Shown piece after piece: positions 1 through 5,947 of a stretch of 7,450 bases of DNA (positions within the stretch are counted from its first letter, which is position 1; each line of letters begins with the position of its first letter). The stretch spans positions 1 to 7,450 of the forward strand of contig CAZFBR010000177.1 of assembly GCA_964517215.1 (NCBI GenBank), written 5' to 3'. Made by a program: the position numbers and the translations under genes. This stretch comes from CAZFBR01 sp035353495 [NCBI: uncultured bacterium]. Its GTDB lineage: Bacteria; DAOPZR01. The notes under the pieces are model-generated. The model did not search any database. It worked only from the letters and a program-made list of their open reading frames with translations, and was not told the origin of the DNA.

Positions 1-39
1 ATTTTGTAGGAGTTGGTCAAGTAGTGGCCGCAGTGCTAG

Positions 40-264
40 GTGCTGTTGGCGGCGGACGTGGCCAAGGTCTCGGTCGTCGGCGTCGGCATGAAGAGCCATG
101 CGGGCGTGGCGGGCGAGATGTTCCAGGTGCTCGGCGACGCGGGGATCAACATCGAGATGATCAGCACCTCGGAGATCAAGATCTCCTGCGTCATCCCCGA
201 GGACAAGGCGGACCCCGCGGTGCGCCTGCTGCACGCGCACTTCATCCCGCGCGCGGACAAGTAG
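40..264 (+). CDS. lysC: Aspartate kinase, C-terminal ACT-domain fragment (partial)
   Basis: This is the C-terminal end of an aspartate kinase, which phosphorylates aspartate in the first step towards lysine, threonine, methionine and isoleucine. The visible 74 residues hold the second ACT regulatory domain: [19 protein letters not shown] (residues 6-24) followed by [17 protein letters not shown] is the conserved signature of this family. The catalytic kinase domain is not in the window. Position 40 is only the first GTG after an in-frame TAG (37-39). It has no convincing ribosome binding site, so it is probably not a true start. Upstream, the same frame still reads like aspartate kinase but is broken by TAG at 7, 22 and 37. 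The gene ends at TAG 262-264, four bases before cimA, which suggests an operon. The family call is firm. Whether the gene is intact is not. Confidence 0.8.
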   Translation: MLLAADVAKVSVVGVGMKSHAGVAGEMFQVLGDAGINIEMISTSEIKISCVIPEDKADPAVRLLHAHFIPRADK

Positions 265-268
265 CGGC

Positions 269-1858
269 ATGACCGCGGTGCCGCGCATCACCCTCTACGA
301 CACCACGCTGCGCGACGGCGCGCAGGGGGAGAAGGTGTCGTTCTCGGTCGAGGATATGCTGCGGATCGCGCGGCGGCTGGACGAACTGGGCTTCGCCTAC
401 ATCGAAGGGGGCTGGCCCGGGGCCAATCCCCGGGCGGTCGAGTTTTTCGCGCGGGCGCGCAAGCTGAAACTGAAGCACGCGAAGCTCGCGGCGTTCGGCT
501 CGACCCGCCATGCGAAGCACAAGCCGGCGGCGGACCCCAACCTGGCCGGACTGCTGGCGGCGAAGACCCCGGTGGTGACCATTTTCGGCAAGACCTGGGA
601 CCTGCACGCGCGCGAGGCGCTGCGTGTTCCCCCGAAGCAGAACCTCGAGATGATCGCCGACTCGGTCGCCTTTCTCAAGGCGGCGGGGCGCGAGGTCATG
701 TTCGACGCGGAGCATTTCTTTGACGGCTACCGCGCCAACCCCGCCTACGCGCTGGCGGCGCTCGGTGCGGCGCTCGACGGCGGCGCGGACTGGCTGGTGC
801 TGTGTGAGACCAACGGCGGCAAGCTGCCGCACGAGGTGAGCGATGCGGTGCGCGCGGTGCGCGCGGCCTATCCGCTGGCGCGGCTGGGCATCCATACGCA
901 CAACGACAGCGACTGCGCGGTGGCCAACTCGCTGGCGGCGGTGATCGACGGCTGCACCCAGGTGCAGGGGACGATCAACGGCTACGGCGAGCGCAGCGGC
1001 AACGCCAACCTCTGCTCGATCATCCCCAACCTGCAGCTCAAGCTGGGCTACCGGGTGCTGAGCCCGGCCAACCTGGCGCGGCTGACGGAGACCTCGCGGC
1101 TGGTGAGCGAGCTGGCAAATCTGGCGCACAATCGCATGTTGCCGTACGTCGGCAGCTCGGCATTCGCGCACAAGGCGGGAATCCACGTCAGCGCGGTGCA
1201 GCGCCATCCCGAGACCTACGAGCATATTCGTCCCGAGCTGGTGGGCAACCGCCAGCGGGTGCTGGTCTCGGACCAGTCGGGGCGCAGCAATCTGGTGCAC
1301 AAGGCGCAGGAACTGGGGATCGGCCTCGGCGACGACGTGAGCCCGGAGGCGCTGGGCACGGTGCTGAACCAGGTCAAGGACCTTGAGGCGAGCGGCTACC
1401 AGTTCGAGGGGGCGGAGGCGTCGTTCGCGCTGATGCTGCGCCGCGCGCTGGGTACCATGAAAACGCATTTCACGCTCGCGGGCTTCCGGGTGGTCAACGA
1501 AAAGTTCGGCAATGGCGAACCCTACTGCGAGGCGACGGTCAAGGTGAGCGTGGGCGGGAATACGGCGCACACCGCGGCGGAGGGGGACGGCCCGGTCAAC
1601 GCCCTCGACAATGCGCTGCGCAAGGCGCTGCGCAAGTTCTATCCGACCATCCGGCTGCTCGAGCTGACCGATTACAAGGTGCGCGTGCTCAACGAGAAGG
1701 AGGGGACCGCGGCGCGTGTGCGCGTGCTGATGGAATTCTCCGACGGCGAAAGCACCTGGGGGACGGTCGGCTGCTCGACCAATATCGTCGAGGCGAGCTG
1801 GCAGGCGCTGGTCGACGGGTTCGACTATTTCCTCTGCCGGCGCGGCCGGAACAGGTAG
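269..1858 (+). CDS. cimA: (R)-citramalate synthase
   Basis: The enzyme condenses acetyl-CoA with pyruvate to give (R)-citramalate, the first step of the threonine-independent route to 2-oxobutyrate and isoleucine. The 529-residue length is usual for CimA. The N-terminal TIM-barrel (HMGL-like, about residues 6-275) opens with ITLYDTTLRDGAQGEKVSFS, where R15 and D16 match the catalytic and metal-binding start motif. HTHND (209-213) supplies the two metal-binding histidines, and GYGERSGNANL follows. The phrase TLRDGAQGEKVSFS and the GGWPGANP segment favour CimA over 2-isopropylmalate or homocitrate synthase. The C-terminal 150 or so residues form the LeuA-type regulatory/dimerisation domain, which in relatives senses the end product. 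The ATG at 269 puts the start motif at the normal distance from the N terminus. It sits between aspartate kinase (4 bases upstream) and thrB (2 bases downstream), so cotranscription is likely. Confidence 0.93.
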   Translation: MTAVPRITLYDTTLRDGAQGEKVSFSVEDMLRIARRLDELGFAYIEGGWPGANPRAVEFFARARKLKLKHAKLAAFGSTRHAKHKPAADPNLAGLLAAKTPVVTIFGKTWDLHAREALRVPPKQNLEMIADSVAFLKAAGREVMFDAEHFFDGYRANPAYALAALGAALDGGADWLVLCETNGGKLPHEVSDAVRAVRAAYPLARLGIHTHNDSDCAVANSLAAVIDGCTQVQGTINGYGERSGNANLCSIIPNLQLKLGYRVLSPANLARLTETSRLVSELANLAHNRMLPYVGSSAFAHKAGIHVSAVQRHPETYEHIRPELVGNRQRVLVSDQSGRSNLVHKAQELGIGLGDDVSPEALGTVLNQVKDLEASGYQFEGAEASFALMLRRALGTMKTHFTLAGFRVVNEKFGNGEPYCEATVKVSVGGNTAHTAAEGDGPVNALDNALRKALRKFYPTIRLLELTDYKVRVLNEKEGTAARVRVLMEFSDGESTWGTVGCSTNIVEASWQALVDGFDYFLCRRGRNR

Positions 1859-1860
1859 CC

Positions 1861-2754
1861 GTGGCGCAGTCCTTCCATCTCCGCGTCCCGGCGACCACCG
1901 CCAATCTCGGCGCGGGCTTCGATGTGCTGGGGATGTCGCTGCACCTGTTCAACTCGTTCAAGATCAGTCCCGGCCCGCGCAATCAGATCATCACCAGCGG
2001 CGTGACCGGCGTGCCGACCGACGAACGCAATATTTTCTTTCATGCCTATCGCGCGGTCTTCCGCCGGGTGCGGGCGAAAGTGATTCCGATCAGCGTTGAG
2101 GCGAAGGTCGAGATCCCGCTGGCGCGCGGGCTGGGGAGCAGCGCGGCGACCTATCTCGCCGGCGCGGTGGCGGCGCAGCATGTGCTCGGCTATCCCCTGC
2201 CGGAAGACGAGCTGATGGCGCTGGCGACGGAACTCGAGGGTCATCCGGACAACATCGTCCCCGCCTTCTGCGGCGGCATGGCGGTGATCGTGCGCGACGG
2301 CGCAGCGGTGCGCTGCTGGCACCACCATGTCCACGGGTTGACCGCGGTCCTGGCCATCCCCGACTTCAAACGCTCGACGGCGGCGGCGCGCAAGGTCATT
2401 CCCGCGCGGGTCCCGCTCGGCGACGCGGTGTTCAATGTCGGCCGGGCGGCACTGTTCGTCGGTGCGGTCGCGGACCGCAACTACAACATGCTGCGCTACG
2501 CCATGGAGGACGCGCTGCATCAGCGCTATCGCGCGCGGCGCATCCCCGGCCTGTACGATGTGGTGCGCGCGGCGGTCAATGCGGGCGCCTGCGGCGCGGC
2601 GCTGTCGGGCTCCGGCCCGACGATGATCGCGCTCTGCGACCATAACCCGCAGCCGGTGGCGATGGCCATGCAGCGCGCGTTCACCCGGCGCGGGGTCACC
2701 AGCCGCTGTCTCACTGTCGCCATCGACAACCACGGCGTCCGCGTTCGCGGCTGA
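1861..2754 (+). CDS. thrB: Homoserine kinase (GHMP family)
   Basis: It phosphorylates homoserine to O-phosphohomoserine, the substrate of threonine synthase. The 297-residue protein has the GHMP kinase layout. The N-terminal motif ATTANLGAGFDVLG (11-24) is typical of ThrB. The ATP-binding loop is LARGLGSSAA, with G90-A96 as its core. EGHPDNIVPAFCGG marks the substrate-side motif, and LSGSGPT (248-254) is the C-terminal glycine-rich motif. The start is GTG at 1861, two bases after the cimA TAG. Only a weak AACAGG lies upstream, so translation is probably coupled to cimA. The start is supported because family members begin a few residues before the V-x-V-P-A-T-x-A-N-L motif. No threonine synthase is in the window. 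Identity is secure, since the related kinases (mevalonate, galactokinase, IspE) lack this set of motifs. Confidence 0.93.
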   Translation: MAQSFHLRVPATTANLGAGFDVLGMSLHLFNSFKISPGPRNQIITSGVTGVPTDERNIFFHAYRAVFRRVRAKVIPISVEAKVEIPLARGLGSSAATYLAGAVAAQHVLGYPLPEDELMALATELEGHPDNIVPAFCGGMAVIVRDGAAVRCWHHHVHGLTAVLAIPDFKRSTAAARKVIPARVPLGDAVFNVGRAALFVGAVADRNYNMLRYAMEDALHQRYRARRIPGLYDVVRAAVNAGACGAALSGSGPTMIALCDHNPQPVAMAMQRAFTRRGVTSRCLTVAIDNHGVRVRG

Positions 2755-2798
2755 TCGCCGCGTTTTTCATCATTCTTTCCGGATAGGCACGGTTGGCT

Positions 2799-2819
2799 GC
2801 CGCGGAGTTTTTCCGCGGC
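2799..2819 (+). terminator. GC-rich hairpin after thrB, possible terminator
   Basis: GCCGCGGA (2799-2806) pairs perfectly with TCCGCGGC (2812-2819) around a GTTTT loop, and the stem can be lengthened by wobble pairs on both sides. It lies 44 bases after the thrB stop. There is no T tract after the stem; the T run is in the loop. It is therefore not a classical intrinsic terminator, though it could end transcription with Rho or protect the 3' end of the mRNA. Confidence 0.35.
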
Positions 2820-2831
2820 GGTTGCAGGTTG

Positions 2832-2848
2832 GCCCGGTGATTCCGGGC
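2832..2848 (+). other. Perfect 6-bp hairpin in the thrB-tRNA gap
   Basis: GCCCGG (2832-2837) and CCGGGC (2843-2848) flank a TGATT loop. It follows the larger hairpin at 2799-2819 by 12 bases, so the gap could fold into consecutive stems. No known riboswitch or RNA family is recognised. Confidence 0.3.
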
Positions 2849-2921
2849 GGAGGGCCGGGACGCCACCGCATGAGCACAACGCGCATCTGACTGCTGACCG
2901 GCGGCACAGGGGGGAGGGGAA

Positions 2922-2957
2922 ATGCCGGCTGCGGGCAAGTACCGCCGGCGGAGCTGA
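2922..2957 (+). CDS. Possible 11-residue reading frame with strong ribosome binding site
   Basis: A long purine run, GGGGGGAGGGGAA (2909-2921), directly precedes an ATG at 2922. The frame encodes MPAAGKYRRRS and stops at TGA 2955-2957. The ribosome binding site is as strong as any in the window, but GGAGG ends only about four bases from the ATG, a tight spacing. GCCGGC occurs both near the start (2925-2930) and near the end (2944-2949) of the frame, so the frame itself could form a hairpin. It could be a leader peptide or small protein, yet no downstream gene in the usual distance would be controlled by it, because the next transcript is a tRNA with its own promoter. A G-rich run followed by a chance ATG is an equally simple reading. 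Confidence 0.2.
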   Translation: MPAAGKYRRRS

Positions 2958-2977
2958 ATATCGGACAATCGCCTTTG

Positions 2978-3003
2978 GTGAAACAGGCATATCTGCCGTT
3001 CAC
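2978..3003 (+). promoter_or_regulatory. Inverted repeat upstream of the tRNA-Gly promoter
   Basis: GTGAA (2978-2982) pairs with TTCAC (2999-3003), C2984 with G2998, and GGCA (2986-2989) with TGCC (2994-2997), around a TATC centre. Two single A bulges interrupt a ten-pair stem. It ends 31 bases before the -35 box. It could be a protein-binding dyad or an RNA hairpin at the end of the upstream transcript. No T tract follows. Confidence 0.3.
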
Positions 3004-3034
3004 GGAGTGAGTTAAATAATGCGCACAAAAGGTC

Positions 3035-3063
3035 TTGACGAACGCAAAAAAATGTGGTATAAG
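3035..3063 (+). promoter_or_regulatory. Sigma70-type promoter of tRNA-Gly
   Basis: The -35 box TTGACG (3035-3040) and -10 box TATAAG (3058-3063) are separated by exactly 17 bases, close to the sigma70 consensus. Transcription would start near 3070, about five bases before the mature tRNA 5' end. The spacer contains a run of seven A. It is the clearest promoter in the window. Confidence 0.8.
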
Positions 3064-3074
3064 ATTGTCTTGTT

Positions 3075-3149
<75 letters not shown>

Positions 3150-3160
3150 TCGGATAGCCA

Positions 3161-3191
3161 AACCCGTTGCCGTTTCGGTGACGGGTTTTTT
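3161..3191 (+). terminator. Intrinsic terminator of tRNA-Gly
   Basis: AACCCGTTGCC (3161-3171) pairs over eleven positions, two of them G-T wobbles, with GGTGACGGGTT (3177-3187) around a GTTTC loop. A run of six T spans 3186-3191. This is a textbook Rho-independent terminator, placed 12 bases after the tRNA CCA end. Confidence 0.85.
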
Positions 3192-3208
3192 GTTGGCGGG
3201 GGGCAAGC

Positions 3209-4192
3209 ATGCACGAAACTGACCGATATTGTCCGCAGTGCGGGGCGCAGCGCCATGCCGGCGATTCTTTTTGCCATCGGTGCGGTGCATCGCTGGGTGC
3301 GGCGGAGTCGGCCCCGGCCGTCCCGGCGGGAATATCGCGCGCCACGACCCCGTGGGCGGCGGCGAAACCCAGCATGCCGGCGACGGCAATGCCGCAGTCG
3401 CCCGCAGCGTCGGAACTCACGCCGCCGCCGGCAGCTTCACCGGGAACTGCCGGCGCGGCGGACGGCGCGGCGGACGGCGCGGCAACGGCACCCGCGCCCG
3501 GGTGGGCTGACTTCTTTATGCATCCCACCCGTCTTTTTGCCCGGGGCATACCACCCGAATGGGGGGTGGCGCTGGCCTTGACCGCGCTGTACGGTTTGGC
3601 GGACGGCGCGCTGCAGCTGGCGATGCAGCGGGGACTGGTGCGGGCGCTGCCGCAGCTGAAGGGTGAGCTGCCGGCGGCGGCGGGGCAGCTGCAGACGAAT
3701 CTCAACCAGTTAACCCGGGCCATCACTGACAGCACGCCAGCGGAACTGGTGGCGGGGTTGGCATTGAACATTCCGGTTTCGCTCAGCATTTACCTGCTGC
3801 TGGCGAGTGTGGTATTCGTCATCGGCCGGCGGATTGGCGGCGCGGGCGATTGGCAGCTCTTTACCCGCTGGTATGCGCTGCTGGTGGTGCCGGGCCTCTT
3901 TGAACTCGCCGGCAAAGCGGTCATGGCCGCGGCCCTGCTTGCCGGTCTGCCGCTGAGCGGGATGCTGGTGGTCACCGTGCCGGTGCTGGCGGTCAGCAGT
4001 ATCGGCTGGCTGTGGAAGATCTGGCTGCGCTTTGCCCTGCTGGCGGGCAATATGCAGGTGCGCAACGGCCGCGCCCTGGCCCTGGCGTTTGCCATCGAGG
4101 CGCCGCAGCTTATCCTGGTTGCGATTATGGTCCTGGCGCTGCTCCTGATTGGCGTCTTGACCCTGGCGGCACCGGCAGGCATGCCCCTCTGA
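3209..4192 (+). CDS. Zinc-ribbon, Yip1-like multi-spanning membrane protein
   Basis: The 327-residue protein starts with a zinc ribbon: C8-x2-C11 and C22-x2-C25 in YCPQCG and FCHRCG. A long Ala/Pro/Thr-rich linker (about 28-100) follows and includes the repeat GAADGAAD. After FFMHPTRLFARGIPPEW comes a membrane domain with about five hydrophobic stretches: roughly residues 113-135 (weaker), 179-206, 221-247, 250-275 and 290-322. This pattern, a short P-x-R-L-F segment before a 4-5 span domain, resembles bacterial Yip1-domain proteins, often fused to zinc ribbons; their function is poorly known. The ATG at 3209 is preferred because it lies just before the ribbon, with a G-rich stretch (3197-3202) upstream. 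No catalytic motif is seen. It has no obvious promoter of its own and starts 17 bases after the tRNA terminator. The family assignment is by appearance only. Confidence 0.75.
   Translation: MHETDRYCPQCGAQRHAGDSFCHRCGASLGAAESAPAVPAGISRATTPWAAAKPSMPATAMPQSPAASELTPPPAASPGTAGAADGAADGAATAPAPGWADFFMHPTRLFARGIPPEWGVALALTALYGLADGALQLAMQRGLVRALPQLKGELPAAAGQLQTNLNQLTRAITDSTPAELVAGLALNIPVSLSIYLLLASVVFVIGRRIGGAGDWQLFTRWYALLVVPGLFELAGKAVMAAALLAGLPLSGMLVVTVPVLAVSSIGWLWKIWLRFALLAGNMQVRNGRALALAFAIEAPQLILVAIMVLALLLIGVLTLAAPAGMPL
3452..3483 (+). repeat. 12-bp tandem repeat inside the zinc-ribbon gene
   Basis: The unit GGCGCGGCGGAC occurs at 3452-3463 and 3464-3475, followed by eight bases of a third copy. Because 12 is a multiple of three, copies can be gained or lost without a frameshift. 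It encodes Gly-Ala-Ala-Asp repeats in the flexible linker between the zinc ribbon and the membrane domain. Confidence 0.75.
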
Positions 4193-4213
4193 CGGTCGGC
4201 AGTACCCGTTTTT
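4192..4213 (+). terminator. Weak intrinsic terminator after the membrane-protein gene
   Basis: ACGGT (4192-4196) can pair with ACC and GT (4204-4206, 4208-4209) with one bulged C, around a seven-base loop, followed by TTTTT (4209-4213). The stem is short, so the signal is weak. Its place directly at the stop codon and before the next promoter supports it. Confidence 0.3.
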
Positions 4214-4221
4214 CCACCCGC

Positions 4222-4251
4222 TTGCACGCCAACAGTGCGATATGCTATGCT
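4222..4251 (+). promoter_or_regulatory. Putative promoter of the Lrp-aminotransferase operon
   Basis: TTGCAC (4222-4227) and TATGCT (4246-4251) are 18 bases apart, a plausible sigma70 pair. The stretch 4238-4264 is clearly AT-richer than its surroundings. ATATG (4240-4244) and CATAT (4256-4260) form an inverted repeat that spans the -10 box. Lrp-type regulators often bind AT-rich dyads and control themselves, so this is a candidate autoregulatory site. Confidence 0.5.
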
Positions 4252-4277
4252 CATTCATATATTTGAACGGGAGGGGA

Positions 4278-4763
4278 ATGGCCGTGGACAGACTGCTCAA
4301 GTTATTGATTGACGACGCGCGCAAAACGCCGGCCCAGCTGGCGGAACTGCTGGGCCTGCCCGAAGATGCGGTGCGCCGCAAGATCGACGAATACGAGAAA
4401 AGCGGGACCATCCTGTACTACCGCACCATCATCAATGAGGAAAAGCTCACCACCCCGGTCTGCTCGGCGCTGATCGAGGTCAAGGTGCAGCCGGAGCGCG
4501 GGGTCGGGTTCGAGACGGTGGCGGACCGCATCGCGCAGTTCCCCGAGGTTAAGGATGTCTATTTGCTGTCGGGCGATTACGACCTGCAGGTGCTGGTCGA
4601 GGGGAAGAGCATGCAGGAGGTCGCGGCGTTCGTCGCGCAGAAGCTGTCGACGCTGGAACGGGTCAACGGCACGCGCACCCATTTCGTGCTGAAGAAGTAC
4701 AAGATCGACGGCGCCCTGCTTTCGGCCCGGCCCGGCGACCAGCGGCTGGCGGTGACGCCATGA
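4278..4763 (+). CDS. Lrp/AsnC-family transcriptional regulator
   Basis: This is a 161-residue regulator with an N-terminal winged helix-turn-helix (about residues 5-50, DRLLKLLIDDARKTPAQLAE then LGLPEDAVRRKIDEYEKSG). A ligand-binding/oligomerisation RAM domain follows (about 65-145), ending in VNGTRTHFVLKKYK. Such proteins sense amino acids or related small molecules and form multimers on DNA. GGGAGGGG (4269-4276) is the ribosome binding site. The ATG at 4278 lies only three bases after GGAGG. A GTG at 4284 lies nine bases after it and would give a protein starting MDRLLKLL, as many relatives do, so the true start may be six bases later. The in-frame ATG at 4242 is unlikely because it overlaps the -10 box. 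The stop overlaps the aminotransferase start as ATGA, so it probably controls that gene. The effector is unknown. Confidence 0.88.
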   Translation: MAVDRLLKLLIDDARKTPAQLAELLGLPEDAVRRKIDEYEKSGTILYYRTIINEEKLTTPVCSALIEVKVQPERGVGFETVADRIAQFPEVKDVYLLSGDYDLQVLVEGKSMQEVAAFVAQKLSTLERVNGTRTHFVLKKYKIDGALLSARPGDQRLAVTP

Positions 4764-5935
4764 GCGCGCTGACGGCGCGGCTCTCGCGTGCGGCGCTGAA
4801 CATGCCGCCATCGGGGATCCGCAAGTATTTCGACCTGGCGGCGACGATGAAGGATGTCATCTCGCTCGGCGTGGGCGAACCGGATTTTATCACCCCGTGG
4901 CGCACGCGCGAGGCGTGCATTTATGCGCTGGAGAAGGGGCAGACCAGTTACACCTCGAACTACGGCATGCTGGAGCTGCGCCAGGCCGTGGTCAAATCGC
5001 TGGAACGCTATTACGGCCTGAGCTACGACCCGGCGAGCGAGGTGCTGATCACCGTCGGGGTGAGCGAAGCGCTTGATTTGGCCCTGCGCGCGGTGATCAA
5101 TCCCGGCGATGAGGTGCTGTACCTCGAACCCGGTTACGTTTCCTACGCGCCGACCATCATGCTGGCGGGCGGCGTGCCCGTGCCGGTGCCGGCGAAGAAG
5201 GCGGAGGGGTTTGCCCCCGACTTTGCGGCGTTTGCGGCGAAGATCACGCCGCGCACCAAGGCGGTGCTGCTCAACTATCCGTGCAACCCGACGGGCTCGA
5301 CGCTGACGCAGGACGAACTGGCGGAACTGGCGCGGTTGTGCGTGGCGCACGACCTGCTGGTGCTGTCGGACGAGATCTACAGCCAGCTGTCGTACGATGT
5401 GCCGCACACGGCGATCGCCACCCTGCCCGGCATGCACGAACGCACCATCACCCTCAACGGCTTTTCCAAGGCCTATGCCATGACGGGCTGGCGGCTGGGC
5501 TACGCGGCGGCGCCGGCGGAGATCATCGAAGTGATGATGAAAATCCACCAGTACACCATGCTCTGTGCGCCGATCACCGCCCAGAAAGCGGCGCTCGAGG
5601 CGCTGGCCAACGGGCACGACGACATGCGCGACATGATTGACGAATACTGCATGCGCCGCAATTTTTTCGTGCGGCGGCTGAATGAGATCGGCATGCCCTG
5701 CCATGTCCCCCAGGGCGCATTCTACGCCTTCCCCAGCATCGCGGCGACGGACCTGAATGCGGACCGGTTTGCGGTGCAGCTGCTCGAAGAGGAAAAGGTC
5801 GTGGTGGTGCCGGGCGATGTGTTCGGCCCGACGGGAGCGGGGCATATCCGCTGCTCGTACGCGACGGCACTGGACAAGCTGGCGGAAGCGTGCGTGCGCA
5901 TGGAACGGTTTGTGCAGCGCCACCGGCGGCAGTAA
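4760..5935 (+). CDS. PLP-dependent class I/II aminotransferase
   Basis: This 391-residue fold-type I aminotransferase moves an amino group between an amino acid and a 2-oxo acid in the cytoplasm. Key residues are visible. PPSGIRKYFDLAATMKDVISLGVGEPDF (16-43) is the N-terminal substrate region. N176 in NPTG and D204 and Y207 in SDEIY hold the cofactor. K237 in GFSKAYAMTGWRLGY forms the Schiff base. R364 in HIRCSYA is the expected carboxylate-binding arginine. Overall it resembles the PatA/AspC-like group often found next to an Lrp-type regulator. The substrate could be aspartate, an aromatic amino acid or N-acetyl-diaminopimelate, and the sequence alone does not decide. The start codon overlaps the regulator stop (ATGA), so translation is likely coupled. 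The next gene follows after 12 bases. Confidence 0.92.
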   Translation: MSALTARLSRAALNMPPSGIRKYFDLAATMKDVISLGVGEPDFITPWRTREACIYALEKGQTSYTSNYGMLELRQAVVKSLERYYGLSYDPASEVLITVGVSEALDLALRAVINPGDEVLYLEPGYVSYAPTIMLAGGVPVPVPAKKAEGFAPDFAAFAAKITPRTKAVLLNYPCNPTGSTLTQDELAELARLCVAHDLLVLSDEIYSQLSYDVPHTAIATLPGMHERTITLNGFSKAYAMTGWRLGYAAAPAEIIEVMMKIHQYTMLCAPITAQKAALEALANGHDDMRDMIDEYCMRRNFFVRRLNEIGMPCHVPQGAFYAFPSIAATDLNADRFAVQLLEEEKVVVVPGDVFGPTGAGHIRCSYATALDKLAEACVRMERFVQRHRRQ

Positions 5936-5947
5936 GGGAGGCGACCG

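Noticed and set aside
1-264. TAG read as a sense codon throughout this genome
   Set aside because: TAG at 262-264, 1856-1858 and 6983-6985 ends proteins at the expected family length or just before the next gene, so TAG works as a stop here.
242-1570. A 442-codon open frame on the minus strand
   Set aside because: It is the antisense of cimA, with Arg/His/Val-rich low-information sequence and no recognisable domain.
1825-2733. A 302-codon minus-strand frame
   Set aside because: It is the antisense of thrB, which carries all GHMP kinase motifs on the + strand. The minus frame shows none.
4242-4277. Upstream ATG at 4242 as the start of the Lrp-type regulator
   Set aside because: It overlaps the proposed -10 box and dyad, adds residues not expected in the family, and leaves the strong ribosome binding site at 4269-4276 inside the gene.
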